From Viola odorata (lineage: Eukaryota; Streptophyta; Magnoliopsida; Malpighiales; Violaceae): a stretch of DNA of 64,000 nucleotides. The number at the start of each line of letters is the position of its first letter. The first letter of the stretch is position 1. The notes beneath the pieces were generated by a model, which made no database searches, had not been told where the DNA came from, and saw only the letters and a list, made by a program, of their open reading frames with translations. Shown piece after piece: positions 10,782 to 25,400 of this stretch. The position numbers and the translations under genes are program-made. The stretch covers positions 11,349,444 through 11,413,443 of the forward strand of contig OY829545.1 of NCBI GenBank assembly GCA_963691705.1, read 5' to 3'.

Positions 10782-13700
10782 CTAACGGAACAGTTCAGGA
10801 AAAGACCACATCATGAATCTCGCAAAAATGTCAGACTCCAGGAACTCGACATGAGCAGCCCTCCCGATAAATGTGTTTAGGTTCCTACCATGGGAGGAGG
10901 TGTCGAAGTTGATATCACAGCGCATGAAGACTCGATTCTCAGAAGAAGGGGCCTGTATCTGGTTCAAGCACTCATTCAACATTTCCCAGAATATTATGCC
11001 CTTCTTTGAGTAGTCCAAAAAAGATGCAGAACAAGATTCGATTCTAGCAGAATGATATGGAACATAGCCATCCTGGGTAAAAGAACAAATAAAATAAATA
11101 AGATAACAGAGTAATATTTCTCTGTTCATAACATATCCAATACACGTAATTCCTCAAAATATGGACCACAAAAATACTGCTACAGGTTTTCCTCCAAAAA
11201 GGGGGGAAAAAAAACATTTTGAAGATACCAGAGATTCAGAATGATGCGCACACTGCCAATTTTTTGTGTTATTATTAATTTCCGAGGGAACACCTAGTTG
11301 TTCCCTCAGTTGTACAGCATCCACTCACTCTAGGTGTTTCCTAGGAAATACCTAGTTTTTCCCCTCATATGTCTATAAGCAATTTCCATACATACTATTA
11401 AGTATAAAAAGTGAACGCGTTTGTACAGTCATCCTTACAGATGCATTCAATGCATTTCCACATCTGAAAATGGCAATAGGCCACGATGCATCCACAGCTT
11501 TGTAGGATCACATTACTTAGAAGGAATGTTTAATTCATTCCTCATATGAGGGTGGGAACAAGATTCTGTTCTATTGCTATATGTAAAATACCAATTTCTA
11601 TTTCTGTGTTCCTAACACACAACTTTTCAAGATTTTTTTTGTTGGTTACAATTTTTAGATTTTCATTTTATCAGAGCCACACTTTTTTACTCTCTCATGA
11701 AATCAATTCATTCTCTATGGAAGTTATCAGCACCCGTCAACCGCCACGCAACAGAAGTCACTTGAAGTCAAAACCATATCTCTAACACACCCCATCATAG
11801 CAACCTCACTCTTCATTGCATAACTAAAGTGTCTTCAACCTAAGAACTTAATATATTTGCATGTACACAGCATTTTCATTCCATATTTCTTACTACTATA
11901 GAACGATAAGAATGCAGGTAAACTTCAGATCAGCATTTGGTGGTGTATGTGCAGTGATGCAAAGTGGAAGAGGGAACGGTTAGTGATGTAGCTACCATCA
12001 AACCATTGAGGATTGGATTCTCTCTTTCATATTTGCTTCCCAAATAAACGCGAATAAGAAAGATGCAGGTTTCCATTAGTACTTTGTTGGTCTAAATCTG
12101 CTAAACTGTGCAGTAAGAAAAACAAATCTGAGGAATGGAAATCTCATTCTGATTCTCTTCTGTTCAGTGTTAAGGACCAAACAGCCAAAATTGTCACTCA
12201 TTGAATCCTACTTATAAACTTTAAAATCATCTCACCTCCCAAAAATAGGCCGACAGCACAAAATGCAAATAAGTTGTTACTTGTATGAAATATCAAGAGC
12301 AACACTTCTACAAAAATACCTCAGGAAAAATAGGAAATACCTGGGGTGAAGATAACAGGATTATGTTCCTGAAGTTCTCCAGTGTCTTTTTCTGAAATAG
12401 GATGAGAAACAGAAAATTCATAGTTCCTTAGCTAACGGATGAAAAGTAAGGAAGAAGAAACCTCATGCCATTCTAAAACAGTGGGTTGAAAGTCTTTCAG
12501 TACCTTACAGAGATTGTACAAGAACGTCTTCTGGAGATTGGGATCATCTGAGAATGTAAGCTGATGGATGCATTGTGTTCCCTTGAACTTTTTCAAGAGC
12601 CACAATCCAGAGTTAAATAAGGAATTTGAACTATACAAATACCCCAAGTGCGGACCAGATATAGAAACATAACTATACAAGTATCTTAGATATGGTTCCA
12701 TGATGCTCTCTGCCAAAACAAATCAACAGATCTAATGATAAATTGCAAACAGATAAAACAGAATATCTCACAATGTTATTTGAACATACCAGCTAATGCA
12801 GCTCTTATGATTATATTTCCAATGGAATGCCCAACAAAGCTAAGCTTGATATCTCTTAAGTTTCCAACTCGTGAAACTTTGTCCATTTTCTTTTTTGTGA
12901 AACATATGACTTCTCCAGCCAGTCTTAGTCCCATTTCTCTGAAGTCCCCATGAGTTTTGTCCTCATTCGACTCTGACATAAGAAATTCTATCTTGGGATC
13001 TATCAAAAGCCACTGATTCCGAACAAGACGTAAATCCAGATGATGCCCCTATTATGTTTGAATTATAAAATAATTATTTCCACTACCTTTGTAGATAGTA
13101 TCAATCCTAACATAAAATACAAAGAAAATTTAGACATAAAAGCACAGACGAAAAAGAGGGGTGAGGATCAGTTTTGTAGCCTAAACCATGAACGAACGTG
13201 TTAATATGGTTTAGATGGACGGTATACTCATTTGTGGAGGAAGTGGAGGAATGTCTATGTTTATATATAGTGGCCAACGGTGGATGGTAACAGTATAGTA
13301 TGTTTTGGTATTCCTTCACTCACTTCCATTATATCATTGCAAATGGAGGACAGCCAAGAATAGTATGCTTATACAGAGTGTAATCGAGATTGGAATATTA
13401 AGATGGACAAGTTGCAATAGAAGAAAATGTAAAATAATCAATAAAATTGCAGTGAAACTGAAGGTTATCATAAAAGGCTGTTGGATGGGTCTAAGAGATG
13501 CTTTGGCAGTTTATAATATTGACATGTGGATGTATTGGATCAGAAATGTGGCTTTGTGATCAGTTCCAAATACTACGTCTAGAAATAGATTTAATACCAC
13601 AATAGGTTACGGATCGTTTGAGCCTAAATTAATCCACAATCAAAATCAGAACACCGAGATCTATCTTTTGGGACATTTTGTTAGGAGGATAATTTTATTG

Positions 13701-16700
13701 TTTAAAGATTCTGGGACTAGGAGACAAATTGCAGCATACTTTTGGTCGGGAGTTATGTAGCAAGCTATTTTCGGACTAAAAGCGGGATAACCGGATAAGT
13801 TAGCTTGGGGCTAGCTTGTAGCTCCCTAAGGTTTGCCTATTTCTAGGTCAGCCCTAGTCTTGGTTTTTTGTAGCATACTTCTTGTCTGACTATACAAATA
13901 AAACACTTATGTTACAAGGAGAATTATATTGTTTAAAGAGAACTAGCACTAGCAGAAAATTTGCAGCCTACTTTTGATCAAGAGTGATGTTGCAAGCTAT
14001 TTTTGGACTACAAGTGGGAGCTCCTAATATGTCTTATTTATGTTTCCTGAAACATTCAGCAAATGTCTCATGACTACAAAGGTAGATGCCTTATTGGTTA
14101 TTTTACCCCTCATGAAAAACTTGCGTATGGAAATGAAAAAAGGAAAACCAAAAGAAGAGAAAAGAAAGAAAGAAAATGAATCCAGTGACAACTAGTCAAT
14201 AGAAACTGTAGCAAAGGAGAACATGCCTGAAAACCATGCACAAAGACGACTATTTTCAAAACACGGTCATTCTGTTGTAGACAAGATCCACTTGACTTTT
14301 TTGCAGCTCCAAAGCTAGTTCCAGTATCCAGATGTTGTGCACCTTGCTGTTCCAAATGGCTCCTATGGGAATTTCCACTACGAGCATGCAGTGGCACAAT
14401 GACACTGCGTTCTACCATGACAATAGGAATGTGTGAAGGATCTACAAATAAATACATGTCTTGAAGTGACCGATTGTTGATCTGCATGGAAACCATAGAT
14501 AAAATAAACTTTAATATAAACAAAAGCGAAAGATCATGAACTACTAATAGCTAACCTTCATTTGTGCAATACTTTGTCGGTGAAGCTCCGCACGCATATT
14601 TGCACTGTGGGCAGGCTGTAGAGGATACACATGCACAACAAAACAAACACTCATTAAAATGACACATAATATTCCACAAAGAGTTGAACATCACTAGACT
14701 AAGTAGATGCTCTTTATACATGTAAGATAAGCAGCCTAGAAGGAAAATTTTGTGTAACATCATGAACCCGTTAAGAAGAAAGCATGTGGACATAGATGAG
14801 TGCAGCTGTAATTACATCATCATGAAGCTTCCGTAGACTCGAAGCTTTTCCACTGAGACTAGGTGAGAGAGGTTCATCAACTTTGCGCCTCATGTGAAGA
14901 TTAGGCATATCAATCTTGGAGTATACCATCCATATTGACCATTCAGCTTTCCGATCATCAGCCCATGCATCACGAAGAAATTCCAGTATTTTTGTTTTGT
15001 TAGCCCTGCAGTATATCAGCAAAGAAGTAGCATGTTATCTAAAATGTCAGCAATTCTATTGTTTCCACTGTACTAAAAACAGGAAGATGTTTTATAACAA
15101 ATCATCCGGATTAGCTTCTTTAACTCATCCAACCATAACATAAGCATCCACCAAACCGTACAAATCTCTAAAGAACAAAACCTTTGTACCTTTCCTACAA
15201 GAAATCCATTTGGACTCTTTTTGTCTTATTGTCCATGCTAAGAACCTAAACCCACATAAACTTTAACTCTCCCCATCACCATTGAGAATAGTGGTGGAGT
15301 TCAGATGTTTACTTTCAGGCGTTTTAGGTTGTATGTGTCACCTTGTACATGTATGTAACCGAGAAACAATTCACATACATAAAATATAACAGTTAGAGAC
15401 ATAATATAAACACTTTCAACAATAGCAACCATAATTTTTTTTTACAAAACATAAATATATAATGCATACCCTGAGTCATAGATGATTTCAAAATAATACT
15501 AAAAACCAAAAGTGCAGTACAAAAATTTCCATGTCACAAACATTGATCAAAGATGTAACGGAAAAATGAGAAAAAAAAAACATATTCCATGAAAATTTAA
15601 CAAAATTCACAGATGCGTCTTGGAGTAAACTGTGATACAAAAATATAAGTTTTGAAGGAAAAATTGAAGTTCCACAATGAGAAATCTATAGAGAGAAAAA
15701 TAATGTAAAAACAAAAAGAAGCTTTTATTAGTTTACTAAAATTTTAGATTAGTGTAATACATGCGTGGCAGTAAATATTAAAATGGATGAAAAAAACAAA
15801 AACCATAAGACAAACAGAAAGGTGGCTTGGAGTCTTGGACGTACAAAAGGAAAGGAGGTTCTACAAAAATAGTGGCATTAATAAAGACCTCAACAAGTTT
15901 GGAGGTTACTTTTAGGAGTTGGGAAAACAATAGGCCAAGTGGTTAAGAATTTAAAAAATTCTCTGGAGTGGCCAAGTATTCTACTCCATATCCACTAGTT
16001 AAGTTTTCAATTTTGGTTACCCAACAGAAGAAAAAATTATTATTTTTGGTCGGCTGGCCACGGCACCCTGGTTCCCTACAGCGTACTACCACTGATTGAG
16101 AAGATTAAAACCAACACAAGATGATCAGTTATACTATAGAATGAAGGCGCTAAATAAACCACTTATCTCCCTATGTAGTAAGTCAATAAATTGCTTTCAG
16201 ATTCTGGATAATAAGGAAAAGGAATAGTTGCAATCTTCCTTTTGTTGGCATATTTCTAAATATAAGACATTTTAAAGGATATAAAATGTGACTATCAAAT
16301 TGCAACACTCGATGACTAACTTAATTTGTCAGGTGTTATAGGCTGTTCTGAGTTTCCATGTTACGAACTAAAGCTCTTTTATTGTGGCTCAACCTTTTGA
16401 GATATATCCATAACAGAGCTCCAAAATACAAGCAACAGCTAGGGGCAGCATCAAACATGATGCAAGCATACTTATCGGAAAAACTACTGGGAATTTTGAT
16501 TAACAGAATATTAAGGGGAAATTTTCTAAAAGTAAAAAATAAAAAACAATTGAGAGCATAAAGTAGACCTGAATTAATTACCAATCTTGCCTGAATTTAT
16601 TGTGTATTGATTAAGTATACAGTCATGTAAGTGCGTGTGCGCGCACAACCTTAAAAAACCTACTCATTATCCTCCAAAAGCTAGCATAGAATAAACAAAT

Positions 16701-19700
16701 AAATTCATCAATTCCAACTATCGTTCATACCATTTTGATCAGTACTCTTATGGTTTTGGGTGTCTATGCAAAGCTCTTGTGGTATTAAAGAAGTTATTAG
16801 ATGTAGAATTGATATTTTGCAGTTATTCTAGGTCTAACTTCTACCATCCCTTTCTGTGGGATTCCATTCATTGCAATCCCTCCTCTATAAGCGTGCTGCT
16901 ATTTATTCTGAGTCCATTTTCTATCATACTTTCCCATAGAATTTCTTCCATCGCCATGCCCCTTGTATATAGTCAATTATTTAGTTCTCTAGCCAACACT
17001 CCCTCTCCCATAGGGGTTTCTTTTTGGCATTGCCCCTCTCCAATAGGAAATATCATTCTTTGCAAATATATTTCACAAAAAATTGAGAGTGATGTCCAAA
17101 TCATTTAATTTCATATCTAGTTAAATTTAAGCAAAACCATACCTGTGGAACATCAGAAAGGTGTTCCATAAGAACAAAATTTGGTTTGTCAAGTAATGGA
17201 ACAAATTTGAAGGATCATCCTGAAAACAAGAAAGGAGCAAAATATCACTGTAAGAATCAGTATAGTCCATGTTTCTATTACGAATGAACAGAAAATGAAA
17301 ATGATGATGGCTTCATGGTAAGAAAGCAAAGAAAACTAGAAAATAAGAGCAAATCACTTATGCAGAATATAAAGAACACCTTAGCACCATTCTGAGGCCT
17401 CCACCGCTGATGTTGCAAAGATTTATCTGCTGCAGAATCCAGGTTAGATTGCATAACAGAACCAAATTTTGCATCATCCAGATTAGAAAGAAACTTTCTC
17501 AAGTCAATTTCTTGATAAATAGCTTTGCTAATTTTTTGTAGATCTCCAAGAAGTACGTCACGTGCTGCTATTAATGCTTTGATAAGCATGATCTGCCTAG
17601 AATCTGAAGCTGAATGATCCAATGTCTGGTGAGTCACAAATGTGAGCGTTAGCAGGCAAAAAAAGAAAGAATAAAAGAAATGCATGCACCTTTATGGCTA
17701 AAATATGTGCACGACCATACATAAACCACGAAATTCTACAAAGCTCATTTAAGAGACAAAAGCAAGCAACATATAGTGTTCAAGGAAGATACTGAGAACT
17801 AAACACTTCCATAAATGCCCAGAGAGACTTCATTGGGAAGGCAAAAGGGTGACAATTTCTTGCCCTTGCATCTTTCTCATTAAAGTGGGTATTAAATATG
17901 CAGCAGATGATTAGGGCAGACCCAAATAAGACTCACTGTTCAACAAGGCCTGTTTTACTCAATTACTAGGCAAAATTGCTTTCATGATCTCACTTATTTT
18001 CAGTATCAAAAGCAAAGCCAACCTATGTTTTAGAGAGTTGAAGATTTTTACTGATTCATATGGGTTCTGAGGTAGAAGTATAGCAAGACCAAGTAGAAAT
18101 GTTTAGTGTCTGAATAGAGAGATTCTAGACTCTATAGTCACTATTTACAAAATAAAGAACAATGGGACAGATCAGATTTTGGCTTCAGAAAAATGTCATG
18201 CATGTAGAATCTTTTGGCTTCATCACTATGCTCTGCCTCAGGAGCTTTTAGGAATTTATTTATATCAGAGACTCAAAAGACTCAGATAGAACCTTGGCAT
18301 CAGTAATTTGTTACAAGAGAAACAATAATAATCTACATATACTAGCAGATGATTTCTGCTTAAGCAGTTCAAATACCAAAACCAGGTTCTTTAAATTTCA
18401 AGTGGGTGAGTGTCTGGTTTGCATATCTACGTCAATAAACTAAGTAAACATGCGTATAATTCACAGGCATCTAATGTTGAATAAGGAAATGTCAATAAAC
18501 ATCACTACCAATTTAAAAAAAAAAAAATTTGCATCTTTGGTGAGAGTATTAGTTGATAGGCACCAGAGACAAAATGAAAGCAGCATTTACCAAAAGCAGT
18601 GCATGCCAATGATATCCCTACAACATGGCTAGATGAAGGCTGAAACTAAAGAATTAAATGAGAAACATGGTTGATTTGACTCATCAAACAATTCATCAGA
18701 AATATCCTAGGATGCATTAACTAATGTATTGGAATGCTTATAACCAAATTACATTAATTACATTGACTGATAAAAAATATTAGAGGTCAGTGTCTAGTGA
18801 CCAGTTATCAATTTTAGAAACTTGAATTGACAAACCTTGGTACCTTCAGTGGAGGTTTGTGAGAAGCTTCCATCATACAGATATGCACGGTTATATCAAC
18901 TAGAACAGCATGGAAGGCATCAAAGTGGACAGGGCAATAAGAATGCAACCCAAGGAGTGCTTTTGGGGGGATTCGAAATTCATGGACAGCGGCAGAGAAT
19001 GCACTCATAGAAGCGCGCAACTCTGACCTGCAGATAGAATAAAAAGCTCGGATCACCATTAGTGTTCGGATGGGTCATGATAGCATCCATTTTCTTTTTG
19101 CATGTCAAAAGAACCATGAAGATCGTAAGCTGTTCAAATAAATGAGGAAACACAAAAAAGTATGCCATGTTAACTAACCCATTCTCCAAAGCAGAGGCGT
19201 ACATAAGCTCAAACTTCAGAATAACAGCTGAAGCTGATGGCACCTGACAGAAATAGCCATATCAATTGCAAAGATTTTATGAGCAGATGAAACTCTAGTG
19301 ACCAAAATTTTTTTTCGAAAAAAGACTGCAAATTGACAATGGGAAATCCCGTTGAAATTGGGAGGCCATGAATGGAAATGGCAATATTTTTTCTCTTGAG
19401 AAAGCAATGGCTTTACAATGCCCTTAAAAAAAAGTGCATTGTCCTAAGAAATGGAATAGCAGTTTTCATATCTCAGCAGAAAAGTGATGCTGAGCATCTC
19501 ATCATGAAGAATAGTAAAAGGTCTTGTCAGCCTCTGTGGGTCTTGGCTAATCAAATGAAAAGCCAACAGCTGAATATTGATCAGGGCTTGTGAACTTCTT
19601 GTAAGGAAAAAAGGGATCCCTACCTCATCTGCACTAAGAGCCAGGAAAAAGGAGACCATGATGGAGAGATATACATCTTGCCTAGCATATTTGATCCAAA

Positions 19701-20741
19701 AGGGCTGTGTCAAAAAACTGTTCTCTGTATCATCAATCACCCAAACTCCATATGCACCTTCACAACCCAGTTCAGGAGCTGCAGCTCAAAGGGAAAAAAA
19801 AGGCTTTAAGGGAAATCAAACCACCTCCAAGTTGGTTAAACCAAAAACCCTAATATTGATTAAGAATAGACGTAGATGTATGCTTTCTTTTGGTTTCCCA
19901 TTTCTGGGTAGTCTAGCATCAAAGTATGAATAGCAACAGATGACAGAAGCAGGGAAGGCTTCCTACTTGAAATGCAAGACATTCTATATTAGTTATACCT
20001 GAAGGTATCAAAAAGAGAGGAAAAGAAAAACACAATCAACATCAATAAGCTATCAAACAAACTTCCATATTCAACTAGGACATTAGAGGATATCACAATC
20101 ATGTATTCGAAGAAAGTCCACCTTATGGGATCTTAAAAAGAAGTATATGTAGACTGTACTGGAAAGCTCGAAACTTTTAGAATTGAAGGGAGTGATACCC
20201 TTAAGCAATCAGGTAAAAGAAATATCAGAATATAAAGATGGACATATACATTATCCTATCCCACAGAAAACAACAATTCATCTGCAACACCATAAGAAAT
20301 GCACCTTTCATTTCAATAGCTTTCCAAATAAAAATGCAGTTAAGCTCGTAAGATATTACCATCATATTGAACGACCCGAGCAGGAGTTCCTATAGTAGTA
20401 CACTCATTGTCCTCCAATCTCATTGACACCTTAATCTGATACCATCTACATGAATAATATTCAAACTTCATCAGTAAAATCAATCATTAAACAAAAAGAA
20501 TGAAGTAAGTAAGTAAGTAAGTAAAAAAGAAGGCATACCCTTGTTGGAAAAGGTCAAGATTATGAAACCTATGAATGTAAACAGCAACTTCATGCAGAGT
20601 CTGTGATTTGGAAGAAGAAGTGGAGGAGATGGGGTTTTGGGGGTCAGTATTTTGATTATGATGGTGATTAGTTAGTGCCTTAGGTGAACTACTGCTTCTA
20701 TGGTTACGACCGGCAAGCCATCTTAGCCTCTTAAACACCAT
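10782..20741 (-). CDS. FAM135-type putative serine esterase (DUF676 lipase-like)
   Basis: Fourteen coding exons: 20539-20741, 20360-20445, 19624-19778, 19179-19243, 18844-19027, 17380-17625, 17143-17219, 14816-15005, 14556-14615, 14227-14481, 12790-13048, 12462-12709, 12341-12391, 10782-11072. They sum to 2370 nt in a continuous frame (789 aa), normal for the plant family. The N-terminal 'AVYIHRFHNLDLFQQGWYQI' and 'PFWIKYARQDV' match the FAM135 N-terminal domain. The C-terminal alpha/beta-hydrolase part has 'IVVFVHGFQ', the nucleophile elbow GHSIGN, an Asp in 'SSPQDGYVPYH' and a His in 'GRAAHVEF', a plausible Ser-Asp-His triad. The first exon's upstream 5' region is at 20742-21110. The intron after exon 10 starts with GC rather than GT. 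The substrate is unknown in the family. Confidence 0.9.
13683..14024. repeat. Tandem duplication inside an intron of the esterase gene
   Basis: Two diverged copies, about 13683-13790 and 13914-14024, share 'attgtttaaag' and 'gcaagctatttt(c/t)ggacta', offset by about 230 bases. They lie in the intron between exons 10 and 11 and look like an old local duplication with no evident function. Confidence 0.6.
20503..20526. repeat. (AAGT)n microsatellite
   Basis: About six units of AAGT. It sits in the first intron of the esterase gene, just downstream of exon 1 on the minus strand. Confidence 0.9.
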
Positions 20742-22498
20742 TAGTAGTATAATTACAATAGCTAACTACTAATCTAGTCTAATGCAATCTAATGGCATGA
20801 AAATGCAATGCAATCTTAGCCCCTTCTCTAACTTGAAATTCAAAACCCACACAAGAAAAACAAAGAACCCCTCATTGATTGGGGTCTTCTACACCCAAAT
20901 CTTTATTTATTTTTTCTGCTCGTTTACTCATCTGCAGAACCAAACAAAACGCACCGAAAGTACAAAAAGTCAAATGAGGAAACAGAGAGAGACAGAGAGT
21001 TGAAAACTTGGGGTGAGTTTGCTTTTTTTGAGGAGAGACAATAAAAAGTTAGATAGTGAGTAATGGAAGAAAGAAGGAATGATGGGGTGCGTCGACAAAA
21101 CGACACAGAGAGGAATGAAATGCGAGAGCGAAGTTCGTTCAGCTGTACTTTATCTAATTCAATTCAAATCAATTCAATTCATAATTTGATTGACGATGAT
21201 GATAATGATGGCGGCTATGACGATGATCAATTTCTCAAGTGGGTCGGGTTCGGGCATCGATTATGTTTGTCGGTTGGTTTTGAGAAAACCCGGTCCGGTT
21301 AAGTTTGGGGTTCACCGTTTCACGTGAAGCTAGTTGAAAATTTTGGCTCCATTTATTCTCTCTGTGATTAGTTAAAAAAATAATTTTAGTAACAATGTTA
21401 AACATAACTTAACTCATTTTAATTATATTTTATTTTTTATGTAAAAAATTCACTTTTCTACCCAAATCACGAGAAAGTGGTTCATTTTAATATCCATATA
21501 ATACAAAATCAAATTTAATTACTCATCTTTTTTATTTTATATTGGTGATCAATAGTTGAAATGCTAATAATGTACTCCTTCCGTTTTCGAATAATCGTCA
21601 CTTTTGTACTTTTTGTTACTGTTCATTTTACTTGACTTTTCGGTGTTTGTTGTACTTTTTGTTACTGTTTTAAAAAGTCAATTATTCAAAAATAGAGGAA
21701 GTACTACTTATTAGTAGTTAAATTGGATTAGTAGTTTATTTACAACAAAAATAAAGCAAAAGAGTTTGTGATTGGATATTTAAAGCAAAAGAGTCAAATC
21801 CAGTAACTGCCCCATTAACTCGGCAAATAAAGTATCAGAAAGTTCCTAATCAAGAGACCAGACTTTTCTTGCTTCTAGTTGGAGTCCTGTGTATTTGTTC
21901 CGTCTATTTCTTTCTTCTTTTATGGAGCCTTCCGATTGATAACCTATTATTTAGACTTTGCCTGATACTAGTATAATACAACTATGATGATCGTTAGCAC
22001 GAAAATCCAGTGAGATCTAAATTGAGGTCCACCAATAGCTACTGAGCCAAAACTAAAACTATTTCCGGGAGAAACAATCGTAGGATATGTGATGAAAAAA
22101 AAGAAGCAAAACTCAATTCCTAGTACGACTGAACAATGTTAGTCGAACAACTTAACTTTCAGTTTTGCTTTCATTTGCACAACTCAAAACTAGGAAGCAT
22201 TTGTCAGGGATGACCATAACAACTAAATAGCAAGTGAACTAAGATTTCGAAATATATATATCTATCTTCTTCAGTATACATTACATTAGATTCAAGTTCA
22301 CACTTTCAGCTTTTTTTACAACAATGGACAACAGTAAACACCGGAGGAGTAAGGTAATCTCTCCCTTTCTTCTATTACATTCTTTTCCCCTATAAAACAC
22401 ACTCAACTCTCCAATAAATAGACTGTCCGATTACTATCTACTAGTAGTTAGGAACCACACCCTACCCACTGCACAGAATGTACTCTCTACAAAGAACT
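20742..22498. other. Esterase 5' flank, spacer, and 3' UTR of the bZIP gene
   Basis: 20742-21110 is A/G-rich leader and promoter of the minus-strand esterase. 21300-21900 is AT-rich and holds a Stowaway-like MITE. 22200-22498 is the likely 3' UTR of the bZIP gene. The open frame at 21063-21302 on the plus strand is low-complexity leader shadow and is not called. Confidence 0.5.
21575..21701. mobile_element. Short Stowaway-like MITE (127 bp)
   Basis: The ends CTCCTTCCGTTTTCGAATAA and the complement of TTATTCAAAAATAGAGGAAG are flanked by TA. Inside, 'tgtactttttgttactgtt' is repeated twice. Confidence 0.75.
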
Positions 22499-25400
22499 CT
22501 ACCACTGCACAGAATGCACTCTCCGGAGACCACCCCGCGGGGGTCTCTGCTTATCAACGACTGGAACGAGGTTCTCCATGAGCTGCATGAATAAATAAAG
22601 TGTTAGACCTGCAACTAATTAACCATAAAGCTCAGAGCCGGAAAAAAAGAGACTGTGATTAACCTAAGCTAAAAGATGAATGAGCTCACTTATGTTTCAC
22701 AAGAAACAAAACAAACAGGTCAAATATAGTTTGGGAACGGCACTAAAGATGTTGGAGAGGCACTTACAAGTTACAACCACTCATTTAGTCATGCGTGATC
22801 ATTGCCACCTACCAACTTTAATAGGGAAAATACAGCTAATGCATATTGGTAAATTCAAAGTTCTACAAAAGATGCACATAACAACACGGTGTTGAAGTTT
22901 TATCCAAAAGGAAAACAATAACAATGCATTGTAGAAGTTTTTTCGTCAATCAAAACTATCACTGTAATATCATTCATCATAAATGACGAGCATGACAATG
23001 CAAAATGATGAATACAAGTCTTCAAGAAGTAGATGACTGTGTGACATGGTTTGACTAGATGAAACACAATTCACCACAAAATCATAGAGACTTTGAATTT
23101 CCATCTCATGGAAAGTTTATTTCACAATAATTGTGTCCATTATTTTGCATAAAATAATTAGCACTTGAATTGCTGCATCTTAATTCATATGAAATACAGC
23201 AGAGAGAGAAAAGGTCGTCAGCAATCATACAAAACAAGCACGGTAAAGGCAGAATTGCTGCATCTATTCATGGGTTAACATCACAGGCAGATTTGTAACG
23301 GTGGATCCTGTTGAAGCCACTGATACTTGAACAGCTAATCAGGATCTCTTAAAATGTTGGGAGGCAAAGATTTGAATAATTTAGTAATGTTTATTGTTAA
23401 ACTGACTACAGCTGATATCAGATGTGGTAGAAAAAGCAATAGTGCGATGGGGAAAAAAATGGGAAAAAAATGTAAGGCCTGCAACTGGTGCCACGACATC
23501 TGATGGGAGATAAGGACTGCTGTAGTACTAAAATTATTTATTGGACTCAAATTAAAAAATAATTGTAAGATAGCTTTTGCTTGCTACATCATCCGAACCA
23601 AATCCAGCTAAAGTGTAAGAACTGTCCAAAAGAGCAGGTTGACCAAAAAGTTTTTAAAATTTATTTCAGCAATTATCTTAACAGACCATCCCATTGGAAG
23701 TGCAAAGGATAGAGCTTCCATCTAAAATTGAACAAGGGCAAAGCGTGTCTCATCATCAAGAGATTGAATTTTTTGTATTAATTAATGTATCTAATTAATA
23801 CTAAACATCTAAAGGTTCCGAGCTAAAGAAACACAGCAAATTGTGGGTGTTACTGATGATCATTTTGGTCCTCTAAAAGCATCCCCTAGACAAGCAATAG
23901 ATATCAAAGACACTATAATCTAAGGCTCTCAATTATGAAGACAACAATCATCCTTCTCCTAATGGATTCCAACCACAAGATCAAAAGAAAAAATGGTCTA
24001 AAGGGTTGGACTGGGTCGGTTTTCCTTACTATCGTAGAACTACACAGACTATACACAGGCATCAAATGCTAATTTTACGTATAATTATAGTGGGAATATC
24101 TACAAACTGCAGAGTGAATTTCTCTTCATTTCATTTCACTATCTATTTGCTAGAGTCATAATTGTTGAATCAATTAAGTATCCTTTAGCCTATTAGAACC
24201 TTATTGCCTATTAATTTACAAATGGCGTTTGGAAAGAAAGTCAGTCACCAAAACTAGGGCAATAAAGTAATAGGGAGAAATCACATCACCAGAGTCTTAC
24301 CGCTGATTTCAATGCTCAATTCATGTTATGATCAGGTAAGCCAGATATAATTTATTTTTCAGATCTAAACTAATCTAAAACATCCAAAAACATGACAAAC
24401 TAAAACTTAACAATTCAGAGGAAAACAAAATCAAGCATAAGAACATACCTGCTTAAACCTCTCTTTGTTCAGCTCAGCCTGCAAGCAAGATTGCAATGTC
24501 TCAGACGCGCCCAAGCAAACAACAAATGTACATCTAAAAGGGAAAACCCTGCACTCTACCCTTTCACATGTGACGATTGGTTTGTGATACAAAATGGCAT
24601 ATCATGATTACAATCAAAGTAGAAAACATACGGAAGGAATTCACCAAAGTAAACTCAGTTGAATGTATGATTAACCTTTTTTTCCATGTTAGTATCATGA
24701 CTAGTGCGAACGAGATGGGCACCACTTAACAAAAAAGAAGAAAAAAGAAGAGCACTTTTACCTCTTCTCTCAGTAATCTTGCATGCTCCTCCTCAAGTTG
24801 TGTCACCAGAGACTCCAACTCAACTGTGTAAGCCTAAATGTCAAGAGAAACACAACATTTCATTACAATCACAATCATTAAAAAAACAAATTAAAGCGGA
24901 CCTAAATTCAGCTTACAAGCACTAACTAACTAGCATATTATTGGCGAGAGCTCTTTAGCTCCAAAGAAGATATCAAACGGCAAAGATTCGAGTAATCAAA
25001 CTGAAAGGAACTCAGTGGAAATGATAAGAAAAAAAGGAGCAGACCTGCTTGCGCTCGCGGGACCTGGCTGCGGATTCGCGGTTTTTTATCATCCTTCTCT
25101 GCTTCTGTTGAGTAGCTTTATCCACCGGAGCATCCTCTACAGCTCTCTTTTTCAATCTCCCTCTGCCTCCTCCGGCTGCTGCTACTGCTGCTTCCACCAT
25201 CACCATCCCATTCCCACCACCAAACAACTGTGCATTATTAGCGTTGCTGGGATTATTAATAGCAGTAGTATTACTCTGATTGTGGCTTGGGTTTGTTTCA
25301 CTTCCGTACGCGCCACCCACAGGAACAGCAACTCCACGCACATCCTCTTCTCTAACCGCCCCTGCTTTGGTCAGGAAATCCTCCAACGTCATCCCTTCGG

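Noticed and set aside
18836..18843. Later donor for esterase exon 5
   Set aside because: Ending the exon at 18836 shifts the next exon out of frame. The donor AAG|gtacc at 18843 keeps the family reading frame.
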